From an uncultured Oscillospiraceae bacterium (GTDB lineage: Bacteria > Bacillota > Clostridia > Oscillospirales > Acutalibacteraceae), in contig UQWL01000006.1 of the NCBI GenBank assembly GCA_900544715.1, positions 1 to 64,000 of the forward strand: 64,000 nucleotides of DNA, written 5' to 3'. Shown here piece after piece: positions 34,609-43,350 of this stretch (positions are counted from its first letter, which is position 1; each line of letters starts with the position of its first letter). Under the pieces are notes generated by a model that ran no database searches, was not told the DNA's origin, and saw only the letters and a program-made list of their open reading frames with translations. A program made the position numbers and the translations under genes.

Positions 34609-35811
34609 CTATTCTATCACAGACGCTTCCTGTTCTGTGAACCATTCCAGCGGAACGCACTGCGCAAGCGCCTGCCCGCCAAGCGGGCTGGGGTGACCGC
34701 CGTCTTTGCTCGTATAACCCTCTTTTGCGAGATAGGGGTTGCCCTCCCGTGCAAAAACAGCGTCAAAATCTACAATCCCGTCAAACAAGTTCTCCTGCAT
34801 CAACCGGCGGTTGATTTCCACACGGATCTGATCCTTCTCCGGCGTGCAGTCCGCCGACCCACCGAAGGGGATTAAAGTGGCCCCATAGACCGTGATATCG
34901 CGCGCATGAGCCATCTGCACCAGCTCCCGCAGGCCGCCAATCACCTCCTGCGCTGTGATGCGATCCGCTTTGGGCGCGCCGATTGTGCCCGGCTGGGCAT
35001 AGTCGTTTGTGCCAAGGCACACCACCATGTATTTTATGCCGTCAAAGGCGCCTACATCCCATTGAAAACGTTCCAATGCCTTTGATCCAAAAAATTTTTT
35101 TAATGGAAACCGACTCCAGCAATCCCGCAGCAGCCGGTTGCCTGTGATCGACCGGTTGACAACCGCATAGCGGCCGGGAAACTGTTCACGGATCCGCCCG
35201 GCAAACGGATTGAACCAGCGCCCCTGCTGCGTGATTGAATCCCCAAAGCACACGATAGCGGAAGCTCCCTCCCCATTGAGCACTTCGACCGCCTCAAACA
35301 AGGGCACCGGCTGGGAAAGATACATCCCCAGCACTTTTTCCGCCACATGCAAAACGCTGTCCTTTATCCGCCTCTGATGCTGAATCACCACATCGGTTGC
35401 GTGGTCCCCACGGCAGACGGCGAGCCATGCGTCATCCAGCGCATTGCCGGACAGGAGCTTTCCCTTCTCCACATAGATGCTAACAGAGAGATATCCGCCC
35501 GCCGCAACCGGCAAGGCAGCGGCATCTGACCGGGCGCTTTCGCCGGCGGCCAGCTCCACCCCCGCCTTGCCGCTGAAAAGGATTGGAATGCTTTCTCCGA
35601 TCCGCCGCCCCCGTTCATCACAAACAGCGGCATACGCGGAGCCGACCTTCACACGATTCTTGGAAAAACGGTTGGAGAGCGACAGGCGGATTTGCTCCCC
35701 GGCGATTGCGCTGTGGACGGTGAGCCGGAAGGTCCGGCCGTTCCCCCGGTAGCCTAAAAGGGACATCCCCGCATGCGACATCCCCCAAGCCTGGATCCAT
35801 TTCTGTTCCAT
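34609..35811 (-). CDS. SGNH/GDSL hydrolase
   Basis: This is a serine esterase-type hydrolase of about 400 residues. An N-terminal beta-rich domain (about 1-165) precedes the SGNH fold with block I FGDSITQQG (Ser nucleophile), block III CLGTNDY, and block V DGGHPS (catalytic Asp and His). It probably deacylates carbohydrate or lipid substrates. No clear signal peptide is seen, so it is likely cytoplasmic. ATG 35811 follows GAGAGGG; the longer frame to 35886 has no site. It is the first gene of the minus-strand set. Confidence 0.88.
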   Translation of the reverse strand: MEQKWIQAWGMSHAGMSLLGYRGNGRTFRLTVHSAIAGEQIRLSLSNRFSKNRVKVGSAYAAVCDERGRRIGESIPILFSGKAGVELAAGESARSDAAALPVAAGGYLSVSIYVEKGKLLSGNALDDAWLAVCRGDHATDVVIQHQRRIKDSVLHVAEKVLGMYLSQPVPLFEAVEVLNGEGASAIVCFGDSITQQGRWFNPFAGRIREQFPGRYAVVNRSITGNRLLRDCWSRFPLKKFFGSKALERFQWDVGAFDGIKYMVVCLGTNDYAQPGTIGAPKADRITAQEVIGGLRELVQMAHARDITVYGATLIPFGGSADCTPEKDQIRVEINRRLMQENLFDGIVDFDAVFAREGNPYLAKEGYTSKDGGHPSPLGGQALAQCVPLEWFTEQEASVIE

Positions 35812-35936
35812 TGCGTTCCCTCTCTTCCCCTGCCTGGAGCACCCTTGCAGCCCCAGCAGGCGCTTTCTATAAAGGAATAGTATCACATTCCATCAAACAG
35901 ATACAAGGGCGCGCCTTGATTGGGAAAGAAAAAAAT

Positions 35937-35986
35937 GTGAACGTTATTCACAATATGCTCTTTTTTTTTCATTCTAATAGTATAAT
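35937..35986 (+). promoter_or_regulatory. Promoter region of the XRE gene with a small palindrome
   Basis: GTGAACGTTATTCAC (35937-35951) is an imperfect palindrome with 5-bp arms. A TATAAT -10 box (35981-35986) follows, with a weak -35 (CTCTTT). The palindrome could be an operator for the regulator itself. Confidence 0.4.
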
Positions 35987-36031
35987 TATGCAAAAAATAA
36001 CAGATACTAGCAAGAGAAAGGCGGTGGGGGA

Positions 36032-36481
36032 ATGCTAGCTACACATCTGCGTCTGCTCAGGGAAAAAAACGGCCTAACGCAAAAGCAGGTTGCGGATATG
36101 CTGAATATCGACCGTTCCACCTACGCCTATTATGAATCCGGCAAAACGAGGCCTGATATCCTCACCATTGCGAAGCTGGCACGCCTCTACCGCATCAGCA
36201 CGGATTTTTTGCTGGATGTGAAGCTGCCCACCCTCCAGATGGAACTGCGCGATGAACGCATGGAGTATCAGAGCACATCCAATCCCCGCGTAAAATATCT
36301 TTCCGATCTGTCAAAAGAGGAGCAGGATTTGATCCTTTTCTACCGGCAGCTGGAGGATAAAAAAAGCGCCTTTCAGCATCTGCAAGCTCTTTATGAGGAA
36401 GAGCAGGCGCTGCACAAGCAGGAGGAAGAGGCTTTTCTGGCTGCCCTCGGGGAACGTTTGCGGAAAAAGCCAGAGGATTGA
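36032..36481 (+). CDS. XRE-family transcriptional regulator
   Basis: This 149-residue regulator has a textbook N-terminal Cro/C1 helix-turn-helix (5-65): LREKNGLTQKQVADMLNIDRSTYAYYESGKTRPD (split over 8-42), ending in YRISTDFLLDV. The C-terminal 80 residues are helical and charged (coiled-coil-like EEEQALHKQEEEAF), perhaps for dimerisation. It is monocistronic, with a GGCGGTGGGGG ribosome site and a terminator at 36508. Its target is unknown; a small palindrome in its promoter suggests autoregulation. Confidence 0.9.
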   Translation: MLATHLRLLREKNGLTQKQVADMLNIDRSTYAYYESGKTRPDILTIAKLARLYRISTDFLLDVKLPTLQMELRDERMEYQSTSNPRVKYLSDLSKEEQDLILFYRQLEDKKSAFQHLQALYEEEQALHKQEEEAFLAALGERLRKKPED

Positions 36482-36507
36482 TCCTCATAAACAATCAAGC
36501 TCTTCAC

Positions 36508-36540
36508 ACGCACGATCTTTGAAAGGATTGTGCGTTTTTC
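36508..36540 (+). terminator. Intrinsic terminator before nrdD
   Basis: ACGCACGATC (36508-36517) pairs with GATTGTGCGT (36526-36535; one G-T pair), followed by TTTTTC. Confidence 0.8.
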
Positions 36541-36564
36541 TTTTGTTTTTCCATGCGCATGCCC

Positions 36565-36593
36565 TTGACAGGCATCAAGATGTGCTATATAAT
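36565..36593 (+). promoter_or_regulatory. Consensus promoter of nrdDG
   Basis: TTGACA (36565-36570), 17 bases, TATAAT (36588-36593). The leader to nrdD is about 90 bases and contains two NrdR-like boxes. Confidence 0.9.
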
Positions 36594-36614
36594 AGCAATC
36601 GCCACATAGGAGTT

Positions 36615-36662
36615 ACACTATATCTAGTGTATCATTCAATATATTTCAACTATATATATTAT
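36615..36662 (+). promoter_or_regulatory. Pair of NrdR boxes
   Basis: Box 1, ACACTATATCTAGTGT (36615-36630), is a near-perfect 16-bp NrdR palindrome. Box 2, CAACTATATATATTAT (36647-36662), keeps the central CTATATATA and lies exactly 32 bases downstream, three helical turns, the spacing expected for cooperative NrdR binding. Both lie downstream of the start site, consistent with repression of ribonucleotide reductase when dATP is high. Confidence 0.85.
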
Positions 36663-36689
36663 TATTTTCACACAAGAGGAGCTGGGCGC

Positions 36690-39041
36690 ATGTTAACAAA
36701 AATCATCAAACGCGACGGGCGGGAAGTCGACTTCTCCGTTGAAAAAATTGCAAATGCAATTTTTAAGGCCGCGCAGTCCATGGGCGGCAAGGACTATGAG
36801 GAATCGCTTACGCTTGCAAACCAAGTGATCGTTTATCTGGAGAATCAGGGTATCCAGAAGCCTACGGTAGAGCAGGTTCAGGATGCTGTAGAAAAGGTCT
36901 TGATTGAAAACGGACATGCCCGCACCGCGAAGGTTTATATTTTATACCGTGCGGAACGCTCCCGTGTGCGCGAAATGAATACCCGTCTGATGAAAATCTA
37001 CGAGGGCCTCACCTTTAAGGATGCAAAAGATAATGATATCAAGCGGGAAAACGCCAATATCGATGGCGATACCGCCATGGGCACCATGCTCAAATATGGC
37101 TCTGAGGGCGCAAAGCAGTTCAACGAGCTGTTTGTGCTCAATCCGGAGCACTCCAAGGCGCACCATGAGGGTGATATCCACATCCACGATCTCGATTTTC
37201 TGACGCTGACCACCACTTGCTGCCAGATCGACATCATCAAGCTGTTCAAGGGCGGCTTCTCCACCGGGCACGGCTACCTGCGCGAGCCGAACGATATTGC
37301 GAGCTACTCCGCACTTGCCTGCATCGCCATCCAGTCCAACCAAAACGATCAGCACGGCGGCCAGAGCATCCCGAATTTCGATTACGGCATGGCGCTCGGC
37401 GTGGCCAAAACCTATGCAAAGCTCTACCGCCGCAATATGAGCAAGGCGCTTGAATTGCTGGCGGATTTGGATAACTCCTGTGAAATTGCGGATGCCGTCT
37501 GCAAGCGTGTCAAAGAGGAGAGCGGCCTGGTGCCCAAGCTTGCAAATGATAACGGCTACCAAGAGGCTGAGGCAAAGCTGCTGAAAGAGAGCTACCAGCT
37601 CGACGACGCCATCATCAAGCGCGCACAGAGCTTCACGCTGCGCCGCACTGTGAAGGAGACGGACCGTGCCACCTATCAGGCGATGGAGGCGCTCGTGCAC
37701 AACCTCAACACGATGCACTCCCGCGCCGGGGCGCAAATTCCCTTCAGCTCCATCAACTACGGGATGGATACCTCCCCGGAGGGCCGCATGGCCATGAAAA
37801 ACGTCCTGCTCGCCACAGAAGCTGGCCTCGGCAACGGCGAAACGCCGGTTTTCCCGATCCACATCTTCCGCGTCAAGGAGGGCATCAGCTATAACCCCGG
37901 CGATCCGAACTACGATCTTTTCAAGCTCGCCTGCCGCGTGTCAGCAAAGCGGCTGTTCCCGAACTTCTCCTTTATGGATGCGCCGTTTAACGCACAATAT
38001 TATGTAGAAGGCGATTATGATACGGAAATTGCCTACATGGGCTGCCGTACTCGCGTGATGGGGAATGTGTACGATCCTTCCCGCCAGACCACAGGCGGCC
38101 GGGGAAACCTGAGCTTCACTTCGATCAACCTGCCCCGCCTTGCCATCAAGGCGCACGGCAACATTGACCTCTTCTTTGAGGATCTTGATCGTAAAATCGA
38201 CCTTGTCATCAATCAGCTGCTTGAGCGGCTGGAGATCCAGTCGAAAAAGAAGGTGCGCAACTATCCCTTCCTGATGGGGCAGGGCATCTGGATTGATTCC
38301 GGCGAGCTTGGCCCGGATGACGAGGTGCGTGAGGTGCTCAAGCACGGCACGCTTTCCGTCGGCTTTATCGGCCTGGCGGAAACGCTGAAATCCCTGGTGG
38401 GCGCGCATCATGGCGAGAGCGTTGAGGCGCGCAACCTCGGCCTGGAAATCGTTGCCCATATGCGCAATCGCATGGATCAGGCGGCGGCGGAAACCGGCCT
38501 CAATTTCTCCCTGCTTGCAACGCCCGCGGAGGGTCTCTCCGGCCGTTTCGTCCGCATGGATAAGGAGCGTTACGGCGTGATTGAAGGCGTGACAGATCGC
38601 GCCTATTACACAAACTCCTTCCACGTTCCAGTTTATTATCCGATCTCCGCTTTCGATAAGATCAAGATCGAGGCCCCCTATCACGAGCTGACCAATGCGG
38701 GCCATATCTCCTATATTGAGATGGATGGCGACCCGACGGAAAACCTCGACGCCTTCGAAGCTGTCATTCGCTGTATGAAGGAAAATAATATTGGCTACGG
38801 CTCAGTTAACCATCCGGTCGATCACGACCCGGTCTGCGGGTATACCGGCATCATCAATGATGAATGCCCGAAGTGTGGCCGCCGTGAGGGCGATGGCAAC
38901 CCCGATTTTGAGCGCATCCGCCGTATCACCGGCTATCTGGTCGGCACGCTCGATCATTTTAACGACGCCAAGTATGCCGAAGTGATGGATCGCGTCAAGC
39001 ACTCCATCGGCACAGGCGCGGGGGAGTTTGAGCAGATCTGA
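36690..39041 (+). CDS. nrdD: Anaerobic ribonucleoside-triphosphate reductase (class III)
   Basis: This oxygen-sensitive glycyl-radical enzyme makes deoxyribonucleotides from NTPs. It has 783 residues: an ATP-cone allosteric domain (about 3-92), the alpha/beta barrel with INYGMDTS and the FPIHIFRVKEG substrate region, a C-terminal zinc site (VCGYTG...CPKCG) and the radical site RRITGYL with Gly at about 748. ATG 36690 starts the ATP-cone (TKIIKRDGREV); the longer frame upstream crosses the promoter and NrdR boxes. Its stop overlaps the nrdG start (TGATG). It indicates anaerobic growth. Confidence 0.97.
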   Translation: MLTKIIKRDGREVDFSVEKIANAIFKAAQSMGGKDYEESLTLANQVIVYLENQGIQKPTVEQVQDAVEKVLIENGHARTAKVYILYRAERSRVREMNTRLMKIYEGLTFKDAKDNDIKRENANIDGDTAMGTMLKYGSEGAKQFNELFVLNPEHSKAHHEGDIHIHDLDFLTLTTTCCQIDIIKLFKGGFSTGHGYLREPNDIASYSALACIAIQSNQNDQHGGQSIPNFDYGMALGVAKTYAKLYRRNMSKALELLADLDNSCEIADAVCKRVKEESGLVPKLANDNGYQEAEAKLLKESYQLDDAIIKRAQSFTLRRTVKETDRATYQAMEALVHNLNTMHSRAGAQIPFSSINYGMDTSPEGRMAMKNVLLATEAGLGNGETPVFPIHIFRVKEGISYNPGDPNYDLFKLACRVSAKRLFPNFSFMDAPFNAQYYVEGDYDTEIAYMGCRTRVMGNVYDPSRQTTGGRGNLSFTSINLPRLAIKAHGNIDLFFEDLDRKIDLVINQLLERLEIQSKKKVRNYPFLMGQGIWIDSGELGPDDEVREVLKHGTLSVGFIGLAETLKSLVGAHHGESVEARNLGLEIVAHMRNRMDQAAAETGLNFSLLATPAEGLSGRFVRMDKERYGVIEGVTDRAYYTNSFHVPVYYPISAFDKIKIEAPYHELTNAGHISYIEMDGDPTENLDAFEAVIRCMKENNIGYGSVNHPVDHDPVCGYTGIINDECPKCGRREGDGNPDFERIRRITGYLVGTLDHFNDAKYAEVMDRVKHSIGTGAGEFEQI

Positions 39042-39577
39042 TGGATACAATGGAAACCCCTCTGCGGCTCGCGGGCGTTATCCGTGAGTCGATTGTGGAC
39101 GGCCCCGGCTGGCGCTTCGTCGTTTTTGCACAGGGCTGCCCACACCACTGCCCTGGTTGCCAAAACCCGCAAACGCACGATTTCGTGGGGGGATATGACA
39201 GCAAGGTGGGCAACCTGATTGCTGAGATGCGGAAGAATCCACTGCTCTCCGGCGTGACCCTAAGCGGGGGCGACCCGTTTGCACAGGCGGAGCCCTTCGC
39301 TGTGCTCGCCGCTGAGGTACACAAGCTTGGCCTGAATGTAATCACCTACACGGGCTGGACGTATGAACAGATTATTGACGGGCTTGATTCCCATGCTGGA
39401 TGGCGGGAGCTCCTCGCGGAAACAGACGTGCTTGTGGACGGGCGCTTTTTGCTGGAGGAAAAATCTCTTGCGATCCTCTTCCGTGGTTCGCGCAATCAGC
39501 GCACCATTGATGTAAAGCGCTCTCTGGTACAGGGCGTGGCGTTGGAATGCGATTTGAAGGACGGAATGCCCACTTGA
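39041..39577 (+). CDS. nrdG: Anaerobic ribonucleotide reductase activating protein (radical SAM)
   Basis: NrdG generates the glycyl radical on NrdD. The 4Fe-4S cluster motif CPHHCPGC (from residue 33, Cx3Cx2C) and the SAM-binding TLSGGDPF segment are intact. At 178 residues it is a normal length. It overlaps the nrdD stop by one base and shares its promoter and NrdR control. A 13-bp stem terminator follows at 39620. Confidence 0.96.
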   Translation: MDTMETPLRLAGVIRESIVDGPGWRFVVFAQGCPHHCPGCQNPQTHDFVGGYDSKVGNLIAEMRKNPLLSGVTLSGGDPFAQAEPFAVLAAEVHKLGLNVITYTGWTYEQIIDGLDSHAGWRELLAETDVLVDGRFLLEEKSLAILFRGSRNQRTIDVKRSLVQGVALECDLKDGMPT

Positions 39578-39619
39578 CGCCTCCTACTCCATTCAGACAA
39601 TCAAACAATGGAATAGCAA

Positions 39620-39661
39620 CCGGGCAGGTACTGATAAAAAGTACCTGCTCGGCTTTATTTT
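39620..39661 (+). terminator. Intrinsic terminator after nrdG
   Basis: CCGGGCAGGTACT (39620-39632) pairs with AGTACCTGCTCGG (39640-39652; one G-T pair), followed by CTTTATTTTTT. Confidence 0.85.
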
Positions 39662-39767
39662 TTGATGTTATTTTTTCCCCCTTGCCCACGCGATCCAACC
39701 GCCTATGCAAGCGCTCCTTCTTGTGCTATAATTTCATCGGAACGATCAAAATCGGAGGCGAAGCAAT

Positions 39768-40880
39768 ATGGAAAAGCGTTTCTTTCATAAACTGGGGTTT
39801 GAGACCTCTCTTTTGGGGCTTGGCTGTATGCGATTCCCGCAAAAGAACGGTAAGATTGACTTATTAGAAACGGAAAAGTTGGTGGACGCCTGCATGGCGG
39901 GCGGAATCAATTACTTTGACACCGCCTATGTATATGGGGATGGAGATTCTGAAAATGCTGTGAAGCGCACTTTGGTAGAACGCTACCCACGCGAGCGCTT
40001 CTATCTTGCAAATAAGCTCCCCATGTGGCTGCTCCCGGAGGGGCATACGCCGCAGGAACTGCTGGACACTTCCCTCAGGCGCACGGGCGTGACCTATTTC
40101 GACAATTACCTGTTGCATAACCTGAACCAGGAAAACTGGGAGATTTGCAAAAAAGAAGGTTTGGTTGATTTTATTTTCGCCCAAAAGGCGGCTGGCGTCA
40201 TCCGCAATGCCGGCTTTTCCTTCCATGACACGCCGGAGGTTTTGAGCGAAATTTTGAAAGCGGCAGATTGGGATTTCGTTCAGCTCCAGATCAATTACTA
40301 CGATTGGGAAACAGCCCAGCGTGCCAAAGAGCAGTATGAAATGGTAGCGGCCCGCGGGATTCCCTGCATCATTATGGAGCCCGTGCGCGGCGGCTCGCTC
40401 GCTTCGCCGCATCCCGATGTGGTTTCTCTGCTTGCGGATGCTAATCCAAAGGCAAGCCCGGCCTCGTGGGCGCTCCGGTTTGCCGGGAGCCTTCCCAATA
40501 CGGCAGTTGTGCTCAGCGGCATGTCCGATATGGCACAGGTGACGGAAAACCTCCGGCTTTTTGGCCAATTTCAGCCGCTCAGCGGAGTGGAAAACAAGCT
40601 GCTCCGGCAGGCGGTATCCATTCTGGAAAGCTTGCCGCTGATCCCCTGCACCGGCTGCAATTACTGTAAGGACTGCCCAAAGGATGTGCGGATTTCAAAC
40701 GCTTTTGAAGCATATAACAGCTGCCTGCGCTTTGATAAGATGGGGGATTTAAAAACACGGATAGATGGCCTGCACCTACCGGACTGCATTGAATGCGGCA
40801 AATGCGAGGGCCACTGCCCGCAGCATATTGCAATCCGGGAGGAGCTCAAAAAGGTGCTCTCCGCCGCTTTGCAGGCTTAA
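39768..40880 (+). CDS. Aldo/keto reductase with C-terminal ferredoxin-type domain
   Basis: This oxidoreductase has 370 residues. The N-terminal AKR barrel (about 1-285) contains LGLGCMRFP, NYFDTAYVYGDGDSE (with catalytic Asp and Tyr) and IIMEPVRGGSL. The C-terminal about 80 residues bind iron-sulfur: CTGCNYCKDCPKDV and CIECGKCEGHCPQHI give two Cx2Cx2Cx3C-like clusters. Such Fe-S AKRs are common in anaerobic Firmicutes; electrons may come from ferredoxin. The substrate is unknown. It appears monocistronic, with GGAGG seven bases before the ATG. Confidence 0.93.
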   Translation: MEKRFFHKLGFETSLLGLGCMRFPQKNGKIDLLETEKLVDACMAGGINYFDTAYVYGDGDSENAVKRTLVERYPRERFYLANKLPMWLLPEGHTPQELLDTSLRRTGVTYFDNYLLHNLNQENWEICKKEGLVDFIFAQKAAGVIRNAGFSFHDTPEVLSEILKAADWDFVQLQINYYDWETAQRAKEQYEMVAARGIPCIIMEPVRGGSLASPHPDVVSLLADANPKASPASWALRFAGSLPNTAVVLSGMSDMAQVTENLRLFGQFQPLSGVENKLLRQAVSILESLPLIPCTGCNYCKDCPKDVRISNAFEAYNSCLRFDKMGDLKTRIDGLHLPDCIECGKCEGHCPQHIAIREELKKVLSAALQA

Positions 40881-40965
40881 TCTATATAGCAGACAGATGT
40901 GAAAAACCGGCGATACCAAGGCTGAAACGGTATGGCCGGCTAAAAAATAATGGGAGGGGTTTTAC

Positions 40966-42435
40966 TTGACTTTTCTTCGCAAACTCATCGCCTTGCTGAT
41001 TGCCGGGCTCATGGCGGCGATTCCCTTATTCTCCACTGCAACGGGCTATGGGCACCCACAGCTCAAGGTGGAATATGAGGATTTTGCAAAAACTGCCGCT
41101 GTATATGAGGAAACGGATTCCTGGGGCGGCAACAATCTGGTAAACGCAAACTATCTCTATTGGAAAACGGCGGATAACGGCAGCATCACTTTGGATTTTG
41201 GGGCAGAAAAAACATTTAATACCGTTATCCTGCGGGAAATGACGGATAACGTTCAGCTCTTCCGGCTGTATTCCAGCAGCGACGGCGAGCATTTTAAAAT
41301 GTTCTATGAGCAGGACCGGATCGATACCTTCCGCCTGTGCGCGTTTGAGGATACCACTGCCCGCTACCTCAAGCTGGAAATTGTAGAGCAATCCGGCCCC
41401 GTGCGCATCCGGGATATGCAGGTGAGCTTTGCCCCCGCTGAAGAAAAGGATTTCCGGGTGAACGGCTATTTAACCCATGGTAACAACCAGATTCAAAACC
41501 GGTTGGATGACGAAGGCTTCCTCGGCTATTTCGATGTGCTGACGGATGTGATCATGATCGGGGAAACCAATCTCGATAAGGATGGAACCCTTTATTTCAA
41601 TAATGGGGAAGCACAATTTGCGGCCGACCTCGCCGCCCTGCGCCAGGCCATTGGAGGCCGGAATGTGGATATCTGGGTATGCGTTTTTTTCCGTATGACT
41701 GATCCTGACAGCGCCAAGGATGCGCACGATCAAACGGCGGAGGCGATCACCAACCACATCGAAAAAATCGCTCAAAACCTCTCTGATTTCGCGCAGAAAT
41801 ATGATTTAAAGGGGATCGACTTCGACTGGGAGTATCCCTCCAAACGCAGCCAATGGAAAGCTTATGATCTCATCATCAATGAAACCGCCGCAAAACTGGC
41901 GCCTTCCAACCGGGGCATCTCTGTCGCCCTGCCCCCCTGGGGCGTTGGCTTGAGCCAAAAAGCAATTAACAATCTCGACTGCGTCAACCTGATGTGTTAT
42001 GATCTGTTTGACACGCGGCACGACCACGCCTCTATTTACTATGCGGGGGCCCGGGCGCTGGAATATATGCAGCGGCAGGGTTATCCAAAAGAAAAGGTAT
42101 TTCTCGGTGCGCCGTTTTACGGCCGGGCCGGTGAAAATTCCACGAACGACTGGCCGAACTACAGCTCCGCCTATAATCCGCAGACAAATACCAGTTCACT
42201 CGGAAAATTTGGCAACCAATACTTCACTTACGAATATGACGAAGCCGGGAATCCAATCAAATCAAACGTTGCATATCTCGATGGATATGCGGAAATGCGG
42301 GATAAAACAGCCACGGCATTAGCGCTTGGTTACTCCGGGATGATGGTGTTTGAGGTGAAATGCGACGCTCCCTATACGTATCAATATTCTTTGCACAGGG
42401 CCATCGGAGAAATTCTCAATCAGCGCACCAAATAA
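40966..42435 (+). CDS. Secreted glycoside hydrolase family 18 (chitinase or endo-N-acetylglucosaminidase type)
   Basis: This enzyme probably cleaves beta-1,4-GlcNAc linkages in chitin, N-glycans or related glycans. A signal peptide (about 1-28) is followed by a discoidin/F5-8C-like beta-sandwich (about 35-155; ARYLKLEIVEQSGPVRIRDMQ) and a GH18 barrel with the catalytic DxxxxDxDxE region YDLKGIDFDWEYP (280-291; acid E289). Later APFYGRAG and a terminal MMVFEVKCD support GH18. The start is TTG 40966 with a strong GGGAGGGG site. A host-glycan role (endo-H-like) fits a gut organism but is inference. Confidence 0.9.
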   Translation: MTFLRKLIALLIAGLMAAIPLFSTATGYGHPQLKVEYEDFAKTAAVYEETDSWGGNNLVNANYLYWKTADNGSITLDFGAEKTFNTVILREMTDNVQLFRLYSSSDGEHFKMFYEQDRIDTFRLCAFEDTTARYLKLEIVEQSGPVRIRDMQVSFAPAEEKDFRVNGYLTHGNNQIQNRLDDEGFLGYFDVLTDVIMIGETNLDKDGTLYFNNGEAQFAADLAALRQAIGGRNVDIWVCVFFRMTDPDSAKDAHDQTAEAITNHIEKIAQNLSDFAQKYDLKGIDFDWEYPSKRSQWKAYDLIINETAAKLAPSNRGISVALPPWGVGLSQKAINNLDCVNLMCYDLFDTRHDHASIYYAGARALEYMQRQGYPKEKVFLGAPFYGRAGENSTNDWPNYSSAYNPQTNTSSLGKFGNQYFTYEYDEAGNPIKSNVAYLDGYAEMRDKTATALALGYSGMMVFEVKCDAPYTYQYSLHRAIGEILNQRTK

Positions 42436-42470
42436 CTACCATTTATCTAAAAAGTGGTCTCAAGAAATAA

Positions 42471-42518
42471 AACGCGTGAGAAATCCAATTGAGATGGATT
42501 TCCCACGCGTTGTTTTTC
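42471..42518. terminator. Bidirectional terminator between GH18 and livF
   Basis: AACGCGTG...GAAATCCA pairs with TGGATTTC...CACGCGTT across 42471-42511 (16 bp with one mismatch), with an A run before and T run after. It serves both convergent units. Confidence 0.85.
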
Positions 42519-42554
42519 GTTTCTTCACCTTTGAAAGAAGCGCCAATTGTTTGC

Positions 42555-43268
42555 TTAACCACCCAGATACGCCTTGCGCACCTGTTCGTTATTACGCATT
42601 TCCTCAGAGGTGCCCTCCATGGTGATGTTGCCGGTTTCCATCACATACACACGGTTTGCAATCTGAATCGCCATCTTTGCGTTTTGCTCCACCAGCAGAA
42701 CGGTAACGCCGCTTTTGTTAACATCCTGGATAATCTGGAAGATCTCCTCCACCAGCAGGGGAGAAAGGCCCATCGACGGCTCATCCAGCAGCAACATTTT
42801 GGGGTTGCTCATCAGCGCACGCCCAATGGCAAGCATCTGCTGTTCCCCGCCGGAAAGGGTGCCCGCAAGCTGTTTGCGGCGCTCCTTTAAGCGCGGCAGC
42901 CGCTGGAAAATCCGCTCAAACTCATCACCCAGCTTTCCGCTATCCCTGCGGGCATACGCGCCCATTTCCAAATTCTCCTGCACCGTCATATGGGAAAAAA
43001 CACGGCGCCCCTCCGGCACCTGGGCCAGCCCAAGCCGGATAATTTTATGGGCGCTTGTGGTGCGTAAATTCGCGCCGCAGAAGGTGATTTCCCCATTCTT
43101 CGGCTTTACAAGGCCTGAAATGGCATGGAGCGTGGTCGTCTTGCCCGCGCCGTTGGCGCCGATGAGCGTGACAATCTCGCCCTCGTTCACTTCAAAGGAA
43201 ATCCCCTTGATTGCATGGATCGCGCCATAGTATACGTCTAAGTCTTTGACGGAAAGCATCAAATCCAT
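42555..43268 (-). CDS. livF: Branched-chain amino-acid ABC transporter ATPase LivF
   Basis: This is one of two cytoplasmic ATPases powering branched-chain amino-acid uptake. Walker A GANGAGKTTTL, signature LSGGEQQML and Walker B LLLDEPSMGL are intact in 237 residues; the GEIVTLIGANG opening and the LVEQNAKMA tail are typical of LivF. It is the last gene of livKHMGF, 82 bases after livG. Confidence 0.95.
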   Translation of the reverse strand: MDLMLSVKDLDVYYGAIHAIKGISFEVNEGEIVTLIGANGAGKTTTLHAISGLVKPKNGEITFCGANLRTTSAHKIIRLGLAQVPEGRRVFSHMTVQENLEMGAYARRDSGKLGDEFERIFQRLPRLKERRKQLAGTLSGGEQQMLAIGRALMSNPKMLLLDEPSMGLSPLLVEEIFQIIQDVNKSGVTVLLVEQNAKMAIQIANRVYVMETGNITMEGTSEEMRNNEQVRKAYLGG

Positions 43269-43350
43269 AGTATTGACTCATTCCTTTCTAACAGCTGGGG
43301 GCAGGCATCCAGCGCGCCCAAAAAGGTACGGTGAACGCCGCCTTTTCAGG

